Source: Branchiostoma floridae (Eukaryota > Chordata > Leptocardii > Amphioxiformes > Branchiostomatidae). Taken from it: a DNA stretch of 64,000 bases. Positions 53,438 through 64,000 of the stretch are shown here, in pieces. Every line of letters begins with the position of its first letter. Position 1 is the stretch's first letter. The stretch is from assembly GCF_000003815.2 (NCBI RefSeq), contig NC_049988.1, positions 14,954,452 to 15,018,451 of the forward strand, in the 5' to 3' direction. Both the position numbers and the translations under genes were made by a program. Under the pieces are notes generated by a model that ran no database searches, was not told where the DNA came from, and was given only the letters and a program-made list of their open reading frames with translations.

Positions 53438-54082
53438 TATATACAAGATTAGTTAGCTAATTGACAACGTTTTCATGGCACGGTCATACCTGTAATATCC
53501 AATTACACGGTACGTAAGAGTATCATTTTTCATCACCGTTGCACCAAACAATCATCCAACACCAATGTTACACCGTAACTTGAAAGTTCATTTGTGTTAG
53601 TAGAAGTTTTTCTTGAATTAGTTTAACTGTAATATCCAACACAAAAATTGGACTCACCCAAATTTTCGACTGCACAGCACCAGTCAAAAATAAAGACTGG
53701 TGCTGTTTAGTCGAAAATTTGGAAAAGTTAAACTACTTCAAGAATGTTACACCGTGTTGAGTATCAAAATTGATGATCCTGACGTTAGGTAAAGGAATTG
53801 GATCATTAATCCGTTATCGTTCATCACATTTGTACACGGAGAAAGGATTTCTGACGAATGTAAGTTGTTGCCGTCGAACTGCGGTAGTTATGACAAAGTG
53901 TCGTCCACGTGAAGCGATGGTTGGAATGAAAAACCTTCGTTACAACCTTCGTTACAACGGTGCAACGGTGATGAAAAATGATACTCTTACGTACCGTGTA
54001 ATTGGATATTACAGGTATGACCGTGCCATGAAAACGTTGTCAATTAGCTAACTAATCTTGTATATACAATAGAAGCCAGTTA
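53421..54082. mobile_element. Fold-back element with ~300-bp arms
   Basis: The left arm from aactggcttctattgtatat pairs with the right arm ending atatacaatagaagccagtt. The arms continue through tagttagctaattgacaacg, catggcacggtcatacctgt and atccaattacacggtacgta. The centre near 53690 is gcaccagtcaaaaataaaga flanked by cgaaaattt inverses. Arms are imperfect but pair nearly throughout. The left tip coincides with the end of the TA-site MITE. Confidence 0.82.
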
Positions 54083-55068
54083 TATCCTCTTGTACATAAA
54101 CGACTTGCCAGACCAGCTCGATTCAAGTGTGAGGTTATTCGCCGATGATTGTCTGTTATATATAGAGGTATCCACACAAAATGATTCCAAGTTCTTCAGA
54201 AAGATCTGAACACCCTGGAAGAATGGCAAAGGAAATGGCTTATGCAGTTCAATCCTGATAAGTGCTATATCATGCACATAACGAACAAACGAACACCAAA
54301 AGTTTCCCCTTACCAGTTTTGTGGTCAGGCATTAGAAACCACAAAAACCCACCCATACCTGGGTGTTACATTAACAACTGGACTGAAGTGGGGTGTCCAT
54401 GTTAACAAAATAACAACCAAGGCTAAACAGACATTGGGAGTAATCAAACGCAACTTGTGGGCATGCCCAACCAGGGTAAAATCACTTGCATACACGTCAC
54501 TAGTAAGACCTAACCTTGAGTATGCCACTACAGTATGGGACCCGTATACAAAGAAAGACAAAGATAAACTTGAAAGGGTACAGAACCAAGCTGCCCGATT
54601 CTGCACAAACAACTATAACAGGGATTCTAGTGTTACCAAAATGAAAACAGATTTGCAGTGGATGTCACTTGAAGATAGAAGGAAAATGTCCAGACTTTCC
54701 ATGATGTACAAAATGACCAATAAACTGGTGGACGTGCCAACTGATAAGTATCTAATACCAGCTCAAAAAAGAACAAGAAACAGTCATGCATTCAAATACC
54801 AGAGTTACCAACCTAGGATTGATGTGTTCAAAAATTCGTACTTTCCCAGAACTATCGTAGAGTGGAATTTGTTATCACCAAGTACAGTAGGGGCATCTTC
54901 TCTGGGTAGTTTTAAAGAACGCTTGCAGATAGATGTGCAAAAGGTAGGTGTAATGAGTCGTTCGGTGTAATATAACCAGCTGCTGCCGCGCCGCGCGCCT
55001 GCGAAGCTGGTGTGTTACGCCGAACGGCGGTTATACCGACTATATAGATACAGATACAGATACAGATA
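54081..55068 (+). mobile_element. 5'-truncated CR1-like LINE with reverse transcriptase remnant
   Basis: Begins inside the polymerase: LLYINDLPDQLDSSVRLFAD then DCLLYIEV, with FADD the catalytic motif. A one-base frameshift near 54190 then leads to 242 open codons including LEEWQRKWLMQFNPDKC, YLGVTLTTGLKWGVHVNKIT, RPNLEYATTVWDPY and SYFPRTIVEWNLL. The 3' UTR ends with ataaccagctgctgccgcgc and the short (gataca)n tail expected of this clade. Not functional because of the truncation and frameshift. Confidence 0.95.
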
Positions 55069-56590
55069 TCTGAATCACCCAACAAATGTTGGTACATTTT
55101 GTAACATGATTTCCCCTAAAGCAGTTTATAGAACCGTTCTGCAACTATTGCATATGATTGTACTGACAAAGAACCAGTGATAGATCTTAAATGTAGCTAA
55201 TTATCTTCTTTCACCTGTTCAGCATTTCAATATTGCAATGTAATAGCTTCTTATTAGCTTTTCATAACGACAGCATTGGTCTCGAAAGTCATATATATGT
55301 GCACTACTTATAAGACGACTCTCTGATATGTATATCCAAACCTTTCTCTACAATCTTTCTGTAATTATCTTGTATATAAGTTCCAACCAAAATTGTCCAA
55401 AAGTTTCTTTTTGTCCTTGTCCTTCTTGTCTTGTGTAGCAGGTTACCGCAGTTCAGAACCAGCGAGATTCTTGTCGTTCCAGGAAACACAAGTGTCTCAA
55501 GTCTTGGCTAAAGACCAGATCCCAGCGAGTAAACCTGGAGAGAGGCCAAGTCTAGATTGAGTTCCGCGGTCGCATGATGACAAGACATAGACAACTTCCA
55601 GATGAACATCTATCATGTCTTGGAGGTGGCTATTCTCGTACTAAAAGCGCTTACGTTGTCTGCAAAACACTTTCAAGCTTCTGGATAGTTTCCAGCTGCG
55701 TCAAACATAGAGAATCTGGTATAGGCAGGAAGAGAGCAACGACCTGTGGTTTGCCCAAATAGATGACTCAACGCACGTTTTGGTAATGTGTCGTGTCAGA
55801 TGTCAATGATCAGTAAGCGGTCACTGTACGGTTGAGGGCAACAGGTCGCGAGAATGTTGGCCTTTATCCAATTTAAGTACAAGACTTCGCGAACTCCGGT
55901 GAATCTCGGGTCATCATGTGTAACATTGCATGGGAAATCTGGATAATGTTACGTGTTTGGCTGTATGTGATTTGAATAGGAGAAGACGTCCACAACCTTT
56001 AAAAACCTTTAAAAACCAGCTTTCATGTCATGACATGTCCATGACATTTGATCTTTGAGGAACTTAAAATAGCTGGCCCCCAGTCATTACTGTTGAACAC
56101 GCGTTGGCTTCCTGTTGGGTTCAGACTGTATATCGGCTTACAAACGTAAACCACTGACACGGCCTTCAAATCTAATGAGAATGGTACGCCATTTAGTTGC
56201 TTATTTAAAGATTCAGACGGACATGCGCAGTTTTCATGGATATACATGAGTAGAGCAGAGGCAAGCCAATGGAATTTTATACAGGTCACTTTACAACTCA
56301 CTGCATACGTAGCAAACCAGAAACGTTTTCAGCATTAATCAGCAGTTTTCTCACGTTTATCTTGGTATCGAGTCTCCATCGGACAATCCCACTTCACTTT
56401 AGAACTGATAGACCAATGACAAATAGTCTCAAGAAATTTTACATATAGAACCACGTCCGACTGGAACCAACTAGCACACGCGTTACAAACTGTGAGTACA
56501 CCCAATATGCTTAAACAGTAGCTAATGAAATACTAGTACATGCGAAGTTTAACATATGGCACATGATAAGTCACATGCGGTTTTATCATA
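55069..56590. other. Intergenic stretch, nothing recognised
   Basis: No gene with convincing splice structure and no repeat boundary that I could place. Confidence 0.5.
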
Positions 56591-56596
56591 TTTTGT

Positions 56597-56708
56597 ATGA
56601 AGATTCGTCGATGAAAATAAGACATCCAGATAATAACTTAAAGATACGCCAAAAAGCAGTAAATCAAGCAAATCATATCCAGTTGCTTGAGTAACTGCTT
56701 TTTGTTGT
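56597..56708. repeat. Type-C repeat, copy 7
   Basis: taagacatccagataataac, agatacgccaaaaagcagta, then catatccagttgcttgagta and actgctttttg. Hairpin arms with almost no loop. Confidence 0.82.
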
Positions 56709-56924
56709 ATGAAGATTGTTTAGTACTTGTAATATCTGGTTGTTATTAGATGCTATGTACGAGTATATAATGCCCAGTATCCATATTTTCTGTGTTATTA
56801 ATGCGAGAGCTAAAAGAGTTAATAAAACAATGAACAATGATTTTTTTTCATCATAGACTACCCACAAGTAAAAATCAGTTTTGATGTCGAACTGGTTTCG
56901 TATAGTAGATACGAGCTACGTTAG

Positions 56925-57228
56925 TCTGGCTGTAAGGTTTGATAAACTCACAATGAGAAGGAGCCCTAGTCTATTGGATAAGTATGATGGGCTCTTTAAT
57001 ATGCTCAAGGTGTGCATCTCCCTGCTGAAACACGAGAGCTTTTGCTTTACTTCCCATCGAAGAAGACGTTCCGAACCAAAGCTAGGTGCTCCTGGATAAA
57101 ATGGGGAAGCATTTGTATTGTTAAGTGCCTTTCCCATGGGCATAACATAGGAACATGTCAGTGATTCAAACACAGTACCTCCAGGTAACGAAGAAGTCCA
57201 CAAACTTAATCACAAGGCCACTTTGCCA
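56925..57228 (-). mobile_element. SINE copy, minus strand
   Basis: On the minus strand the head reads aagtggccttgtgattaagt and a B-box-like ctgtgtttgaatcac. The body follows with atgcccatgggaaaggcact. Further in are ggaacgtcttc and ccttacagccag-like tail text. Degenerate. Confidence 0.7.
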
Positions 57229-57244
57229 CATGTTTCCTACTAGT

Positions 57245-60200
57245 TACCTTGATGAAGGGCCAATAAAATATTAATAAAGTCTAAGTGACAGGTGTATTGA
57301 AAGCAGTTTATGGACCTACCGCGCAGTAACCCAATAAACCAACACGTTTGATCCTTCCATTCGTTTGTCTTAAAATCTCGCGAGCTTCTGCTAACTTATC
57401 GCCAATGATGTTCGTGAGCCCCAAGTCAGACTATACATTCTACAAAGCCCACAGAGACAGCGGCAAGTGTTATCTTGAGGTTTCATATTTGGTATTTCGA
57501 TGAAGGGCCAATAAAACAACAATAAAGTCCAGATGCAGGATGATGCCATTTTGACACGTGTATTCAATATATCATAAAACAATAAACAATAGAGGTATGA
57601 ATATGATCAAAACTTTGAAGTGATGATGGAAATGCGTTTGAGCCTCTGATAACTTATCGCCAATGATGTTCTTGGTCCCAAGTCAAACTATACATCCTGC
57701 AAAGCCTACGGAGACAGCGGTATGCCTTATCTTGATGTTTCAAATTTGATATTTCGATTAAGGGCTAATGAAACAACAATAAAGTCCAGATGCAGACACG
57801 TATATTCAATATATTATTAAACAATAAACAATGAAAGTATAAATATGATCAAAACTTTGAAATGATGATCGAAATGCGTTTGAGCCTCTGATAACTTATC
57901 GGCAAAGATGTTCGTGAGTCCAAAGTCAGACAATACATTCTACAAAGCATACAGAGACAGCGGCGGTACGTCTCATCTTGAGGTTTCATATTTGGTATTT
58001 CGATGAAGGGCCAATAAATTACAACAACGTCCAGGTGCAGAATGATGCCTTTTTGACACGTATATTCAACGCGCGCAGTTCATTGACCTACTGCGGAATA
58101 TGGTCGAAATACGTTTAATCCTTTCCAATCGTTCGTCTAAAAGTCTTGTAAGCTTCTGCTAGCTTATCGCCAATGATGACAGACAATACATCCTGCAAAG
58201 CCTACGGAGACAGCGACAAGTGTTATCTTGAGATTTCATATTTGGTTTTTCGATGAAGAGCCAATAAAACAACAATAGTCCAGATGCAGAAAGATGCCTT
58301 TTTTGACACGTGTATTCAATATATCATAAAACAATAAACAATAGAAGTATGAATATGATCAAAACTTTATAAAATGATGATCGAAATGCGTTTGAGCCTC
58401 TGATAACTTAACGGCAATGATGTTCGTGAGCCCCAAGTCAGACTATATATTCTATAAAGCCCACAGAGACAGCGCCGTTACGTCTCATCTTGAGGTTTCA
58501 TATTAGGTATTTCGATGAAGGGCCAATAAAACTATAACCACGTCCATGTGCAGAATGATGCCTTTTTGACACGTGTATTCAACGCGCACAGTTCATTGAC
58601 CTACTGTGGGATATGGTCGAAATACGTTTGATCCTTTCCAATCGTTCGTCTTGAGTCTCGCAAGCTTCTGCTAACTGATCGCCATTGATGTTCTTGGCCC
58701 CAAGTCAAACTATACATCCTGCAAAGCCTACGGAGACAGCGGTATGCCTTATCTTGAAGTTTCATATTTGATATTTTGATTAAGGGCTAATGAAACAACA
58801 ATAAAGTCCAGATGCAGACACGTATATTCAATATATCATAAAACAATAAACAATGAAAATATGAATATGATCAAAACTTATGAAATGATGATCGAAATGC
58901 GTTTGAGCCTCTGATAACTTAACGGCAATGATGTTGGTGAGCCCCAAGTCAGACTATACATCCTGCAAAGCTTACGGAGACAGCGGCAAGTGTTATGTTG
59001 AGGTTTCATTATTTCGATGAAAGGACAATAAAACCACAACAAAGTCCAGATGCAGAACGATGCCTTTTTGACACGTGTATTCAATATATCATAAAACAAT
59101 AAAAGTATGAACATGATCAAAACTTTGAAATGATGATCGAAATACGTTTGATCCTCTCGCGAGCATCTGATAACTTATCGGCAATGATGTTAGTGAGCCG
59201 CAAGTCAGACTATACATCCTACAAAGCCTACGGAGACAGTTGTACGTCCTATCTTGAGTTTTCATATTAGATATTTCGATGAAGAGCCAATAAAACAATA
59301 AAGTCCAGGTGCAGAATAATGCCTTTTTGACACGTGTATTCAATATATCATAAAACAATAAACAATAAAAGTATGAATATGATCAAAACTTTGAAATGAT
59401 GATCGAAATACGTTGATCCTCTCGCGAGCATCTGATAACTTATCGGCAATGATGTTGGTGAGCCGCAAGTCAGACTATAGATCCTGCAAAGCCTACGGAG
59501 ACAGCGGCAAGTGTTATCTTGATGTTTCATACTAGGCATCTCGATGAAGGGCCAATAAAACAACAATAAAGTCCAGATGCAGAATGGTGCCTTTTTGACA
59601 CGTGTATTCCATATATCATAAAACAATAAAAGTATGAATATGATCAAAACTTTGAAATGATGATCGAAATACGTTTGATCCTCTCGCGAGCATCTGATAA
59701 CTTATCGGCAATGATGTTGGTGAGCCCCAAGTCAGACTATAGATCCTACAAAACCTACGGAGACAGCGGTACGTATTATCTTCAGGTTTCATATTCGGTA
59801 TCTCGATGAAGGGCCAATAAAACTACAACAAAGTCCAGGTGCAGAATGATGCCTTTTTGACACGTGTATTCAATATATCATAAAACAATAAAAGTATGAA
59901 TATGATCAAAACTTTGAAATGATGATCGAAATACGTTGATCCTCTCGCGAGCATCTGATAACTTATCGGCAATGATGTTGGTGAGCCGCAAGTCAGACTA
60001 TACATTCTACAAAGCCTAGCTACGGAGACAGTTGTACGTCCTATCTTGAGTTTTCATATTAGATATTTCGATGAAGAGCCAATAAAACAACAATAAAGTC
60101 CAGGTGCAGAATGATGCCTTTTTGACACGTGTATTCAATATATCATAAAACAATAAACAATAAAAGTATGAATATGATCAAAACTTTGAAATGATGATCG

Positions 60201-60345
60201 AAGTACGTTTGATCCTCTCCAATCGTTCGCCTTAAAATCTCGCGAGCTTCTGCTAACTTATCGCAAATGATGTTGGTGAGCCCCAAGTCAGACTATACAT
60301 CCTGCAAAGCCTACGAAGACAGCGGCGCTTCTTATTTTGAGATGA
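57245..60345 (-). repeat. Tandem array, 12 units of 240-272 bp
   Basis: Unit landmarks: cgatgaagggccaataaaac, agtccagatgcagaatgatg, tttttgacacgtgtattcaa, tatatcataaaacaataaac, atgaatatgatcaaaacttt, ctgataacttatcggcaatg, catcctgcaaagcctacgga. Two unit types alternate. Type B (starts near 57295, 58065 and 58577) has gcgc-cagttcattgacctac in place of the ata-tcataaaacaataaac block. Minus-strand open frames of 60-99 codons recur in phase with the unit but stop differently each time. Confidence 0.93.
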
Positions 60346-60856
60346 TAACGGTAAAGGGACGTGTTAGAGAAATATGATCTGACGCAGTCACGCAAAACAT
60401 CGTTGATGGAGAAAGATACTCGGAGACGGAATTGTAATTTCTGGATCCTCTCCAGTTGCCCGAGGCTCAACCTAGGTGTGAGTGATGGTCGGATTATGAC
60501 AAGTGGGTGGTACTCGCGTCTAATACCCGGAGCCTGTGGATCGGAACATCTATGTCAATCGTTTACAAAATAAAATCTAGTGTAGATCAGAGTTGGTAGA
60601 ACGAGACATTAATCAGACATGACAGAAAGTCCATTGAAAAAGCTACTAGCTCACGTGGCCGTGGATGGCATGTGGATTACAGAACTGAAAATACATCGAT
60701 GTTCTTTGCTAGTACTAGTAGTAGTCAAGTTCATATTATTGTTTGAAGGGTTTTGAATGGTTTCAGACGATGTGGTCGTGTTTTGTTTGTACGTATGTTC
60801 GTTTGCTTGAATTGCATACCCGGTAAACCGCCTCATGGCGTAACACACTACGTTTG
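60346..60856. other. Array flank, nothing recognised
   Basis: Unique-looking DNA after the array. There is a 60-codon minus-strand frame but no recognisable domain. Confidence 0.5.
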
Positions 60857-61172
60857 TGTATAAGCTGCATATCCGGACAGATTCATTTGATCCACTCACA
60901 CCGAAAAAGGCCTCCAACTCTCTTCGATGAGTGTGGTTGGTCCTTTAAGACTGTTGAGCTGTGGCTCTCCTCAAACACAGGACCTCCATTTAACGCCATG
61001 TCCAAGAGATTTCCCTTAACAAAGGTGAGTACTTATTTTCACCTGAGTAAAGAAAGTCCTGTAAATTTCCTTTCCCAGGCCCCAAGGGTACAACGTCAAA
61101 GCATAGAAGGGGACTCAAAACCAGGATCCCTGGATTTTGAGCCAAACTACCAACCGTTAAGCTCCGCCACGC
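60857..61172 (-). mobile_element. SINE copy, minus strand
   Basis: On the minus strand: gtggcggagcttaacggttg (A-box region), cctggttttgagtccccttc (decayed B box), ttgtacccttggggcctggg, ggcgttaaatggaggtcctg, tcggtgtgagtggatcaaat. Same order as the full copy at 48197, about 315 bp. Confidence 0.82.
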
Positions 61173-62154
61173 CACCAAAGTGCTGCTCCAGAGGACAAAA
61201 AGCCCGCCGCCTGTATTCAAATTAGTCTTCGGTAACTGATAGCCGAGTTGTACCCACAGGCGGGTGTTGAGAGTTTGTGATTATCAAAGTTTTGTTTTAT
61301 CGGCAAATTTCCGGGATAGCCAGTAATACGTAACTTTTAACGTATCTAACGTAACGCTGAAATCCATGATTTGCACTGATAGTACATCTGAATGTTTTGG
61401 CTGAAACCCAATACCTGTAAATGACTATCATAGATTTTTGGCAACTTTAGGAAGAATGTTCAGCCGTTATCTATTCTTATCTTCCAGAGCTTGTTTGATG
61501 TACTATCCTGCCTTAATGGTCGTCCATAGAACATATAGTCTGACTTGAAGACCTTTGAAAAGATAATTATGTAATCCCAGCAACATATCATTGTCAGACT
61601 TATCTACGGTTATTTTCATGGGAAAGAGCATTTGAATCATAAAGACTGCTTTAAGTTGAAACATTATATCGATATAATTCCCATTCTTGTCAAAAACGTC
61701 ATCTTAAATAGTAAGTACGTTTTTATTTTCAATTTCTGTTGCTAGAAAAGGAAATTTTACGGGTTGAAATTGCGCCTGACATTTGAGTCACTGTAATTTC
61801 CGTGATAATTGTAGCTATGCCAATAAGACATCTGTAGACCAAGCAATGTTAGCATACCAGTTATGACTTGGCGGAAATAACCTCTCACGCTTTATCTGGC
61901 ATCGTATTGAAATATGTATCCTAACATTTTTTAATTAATCCAAGCCGCAGTGATTGTTTGATATTTGTATGAGATATCAAAAATATCTTTAAGACTGTGT
62001 GCTGATGTGATGAAAATTAAAGTGACTTGACCATTGAAGAATTTGTCATTCTCTTGGGTACATGAAGACTCTTTGCACCAGAATGACAACATGGTCATTC
62101 AGTAACACTTACGTTTTCCTTACAGTTCAATGACCGAAAGATGCTTGTCAACTC
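61173..62154. other. Intergenic stretch, nothing recognised
   Basis: AT-rich DNA without a supported gene. Confidence 0.5.
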
Positions 62155-62312
62155 TTCCGTTCAAGGCCACAATTTCGGAGTGAAAGCGAAACTTTTATCT
62201 ATATCCATTCCAAATGGCAATGCCCCCATGCGATCGCATGGGGGCATTGCCATTTGGAATGGATATAGATAAAAGTTTCGCTTTCACTCCGAAATTGTGG
62301 CCTTGAACGGAA
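62155..62312. repeat. Perfect 158-bp palindrome without spacer
   Basis: Two 79-base arms, exact reverse complements by direct reading, meeting at gcgatcgc (62230-62237). The left tip is ttccgttcaaggccacaatt and the right tip its inverse. Text related to the arm (ttcaaggccac-atttc--gaaagc-aaactt) appears once more near 62524-62560. Confidence 0.97.
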
Positions 62313-62337
62313 CATTTCAAGCTCGAGCTTGAAATGT
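62312..62337. repeat. Perfect 26-bp palindrome abutting the 158-bp one
   Basis: acatttcaagctc followed directly by its inverse gagcttgaaatgt, centred on ctcgag. It begins at the last base of the larger palindrome. Confidence 0.95.
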
Positions 62338-62704
62338 AGATAAGCTCGGCTGTCTGGGGATTTCCTGACGGCAAAATTAAAGCACTTGGCGTAAAAAAAT
62401 TGACGTGTTTTTATAAAGTAAATAATTCCAAGCCAGAGTTAAAAGGTTTGGCATTGAATCTTGATCCAAAGTAATACTTGTTGGGCATCATAAAGCCAAC
62501 AGAATTCATAAACCTCGTCTGTGTTCAAGGCCACTATTTCATGAAAGCAAAACTTGTGTCAAGGCTTGTATGCATTAACCATCGGTTAAAACCAAAGTTT
62601 CTTTACACATAATTTACTCCGCGGGAATCGATGGGAAAGGGCAGTGCATTTTCTAATACACTTTGATCCAGAAACTAGAAGGCTCTATCTGCGATATTAT
62701 TTTC

Positions 62705-62785
62705 TTAAGAAAGAGAGAAAGAAAGAAAGGAAGGAAGAAAGAAAGAAAGAAAGAAGGAAAGCAAGAAAGAAGGAAAGAAACACCA
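62705..62785 (+). repeat. (GAAA)n / (GAAG)n microsatellite
   Basis: Purine tract immediately before the 48-bp minisatellite. Confidence 0.95.
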
Positions 62786-62799
62786 TATATCAGGCAGGC

Positions 62800-64000
62800 A
62801 CTGGTATTAAAGACTGGTTTCTGTTGCAAAACATCACATTATACAGTCAGGCACTGGTAAGCCTTTGTTTCTGTTGCAAAATACCACAGAACAGGCAGGA
62901 CTGGTAAGCCTTTGTTTCTGTTGCAAAACAACACAGAACTGTCAGGCACTGGTAAGCCTTTGTTTCTGTTGCAAAATACCACAGAACAGGCAGGAATGTT
63001 AAGCCTTTGTTTCTGTTGCAAAACATTACAGAACAGACAGGCACTGGTTAGCCTTTGTTTCTGTTGCAAAACATTACAGAACAGGCAGGCACTGGTAAAC
63101 TTTTGTTTCTGTTGCAAAACACCACATAACAGACAAGCACTGGTAAGCCTTTGTTTCTGTTGCAAAACACCACAGAACAGTCTTGCTTCGTTTCCGTTGC
63201 AAAACCGTTTACATACCAGCCATGCATTGGTAAGCCTTTGTTTCTGTTGCAAAACAGTACAGAACAGGCAGGACTGGTAAGACTTTGTTTCTGTTGCAAA
63301 ACATTAACTAACAGCCAGGCACTGGTAAGCCTCTGTTTCTGTTGCAAAACATCACATTGAACAGACAGGCACTGGTTAGCCTTCGTTTCTGTTGCAATAC
63401 CGTTTACATACCAGCCATGCACTGGTAAGCCTTTGTTTCTGTTGCAAAATACCACAGAACAGGCAGTTAAGCCTTTGTTTCTGTTGCAAAACATTACAGA
63501 ACAGGCAGGCACTGGTTAGCCTTTGTTTCTGTTGCAAAACATTACAGAACAGGCAGGCACTGGTAAGCTTTTGTTTCTGTTGCAAAACACCACATAACAG
63601 ACAAGCACTGGTAAGCCTTTGTTTCTGTTGCAAAACACCACAGAACAGTCTTGCTTCGTTTCCGTTGCAAAACTGTTTACATACCAGCCATGACTGGTAA
63701 GCCTTTGTTTCTGTTGCAAAACACCACAGAACAGGCAGGCACTAGTAAGCCTTTGTTTCTGTTGCAAAACACCACAGAACAGGCAGGCACTAGTAAGCCT
63801 TTGTTTCTGTTCCAAAACACCACAGAACAGGCAGGCACTGGTAAGCCTTTGTTTCTGTTACAAAACATCATATAATAGGTTTGAACTGGTAAGCCTTTGT
63901 TTCTGTTGCAAAACATCATATAACAGGTTTGAACTGGTAAGCCTTTGTTTCTGTTGCAAAACAGCATATAACAGGTTTGAACTGGTAAGCCTTTGTTTCT
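62800..64000. repeat. 48-bp minisatellite, about 25 units, continuing past the window
   Basis: Unit: cactggtaagcctttgtttc then tgttgcaaaacaccacagaa and caggcagg, 46-48 bp, with shorter ~39-bp variants (cttcgtttccgttgcaaaac, catac-cagccatg). The series of variant units at 62945-63230 is repeated in the same order at 63417-63690, a higher-order period of about 467 bp. Frames are open on both strands because 48 is a multiple of three; there is no sign of a gene start or splice context. Confidence 0.96.

Noticed and set aside
54242-54970. An intact host gene of 242 codons
   Set aside because: The protein is the C-terminal half of a LINE reverse transcriptase, 5'-truncated, with the FADD part in another frame and a LINE-type tail.
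57391-60005. Tandemly duplicated exons of a protein gene
   Set aside because: The minus-strand peptides end at different stops in each unit, and I found no consistent acceptor-donor pair; left as a satellite-like array.
62839-63967. Repeat proteins of about 100-150 residues on either strand of the minisatellite
   Set aside because: Frames stay open only because the unit is 16 codons. 39- and 47-base units break every frame, and no start or splice context is seen.
62800-64000. CRISPR-like regular repeats
   Set aside because: The whole 48-bp unit repeats with no unique spacers, and the setting is animal DNA; it is a minisatellite.

Overview
The window looks like nuclear DNA from an invertebrate chordate, most plausibly an amphioxus (Branchiostoma). 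The evidence is small GT-AG exons in introns packed with short transposons, a deuterostome-type integrin alpha gene, a kisspeptin-type peptide receptor gene, CR1-like LINE fragments and a tRNA-derived SINE family. The species assignment is an inference; the gene calls come from spliced reading frames I followed across every junction.

Two protein-coding genes are supported. On the + strand, from the left edge to 12046, lie the last 19 exons of an integrin alpha subunit. They encode the end of the beta-propeller, the thigh and calf domains, a furin-type site, the transmembrane helix, the GFFKR motif and an unusual acidic, tryptophan-rich tail. On the - strand, 46673 down to 22454, is a complete four-exon, 415-residue class A GPCR closest by eye to kisspeptin receptors (GPR54), with galanin receptors second. 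Its middle intron is about 20.6 kb and holds most of the mobile DNA seen here.

The rest is repeats. 12.0-22.4 kb is intergenic, with a three-unit diverged duplication (16.4-20.2 kb), a MITE with an exact 9-bp target duplication, a mariner-like MITE and a CR1 end. 23.8-44.4 kb (receptor intron 2) carries a local duplication with an internal tandem array, a broken mariner transposase, and two opposite-facing ~3-kb copies of one uncharacterised element. The second copy sits inside a MITE. Between the copies is a GC-ended 1.28-kb inverted-repeat element. 46.7-53 kb, upstream of the receptor, is a diverged tandem duplication in which a SINE inserted into only one copy. 53.3-55.1 kb holds a fold-back element next to a 5'-truncated CR1 reverse transcriptase. 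57.2-60.3 kb is a 12-unit array of ~260 bp, 62.15-62.34 kb holds a perfect spacer-free 158-bp palindrome, and 62.8-64.0 kb is a 48-bp minisatellite running off the edge.

The two genes have no evident functional link: one is an adhesion receptor, the other a neuropeptide-type receptor, transcribed toward each other with a ~10-kb gap between their 3' ends. I found no tRNA or rRNA genes, CRISPR arrays or operon structure. Element families were judged by eye from repeated text and terminal repeats, so names such as Tigger-like or mariner-like are provisional.
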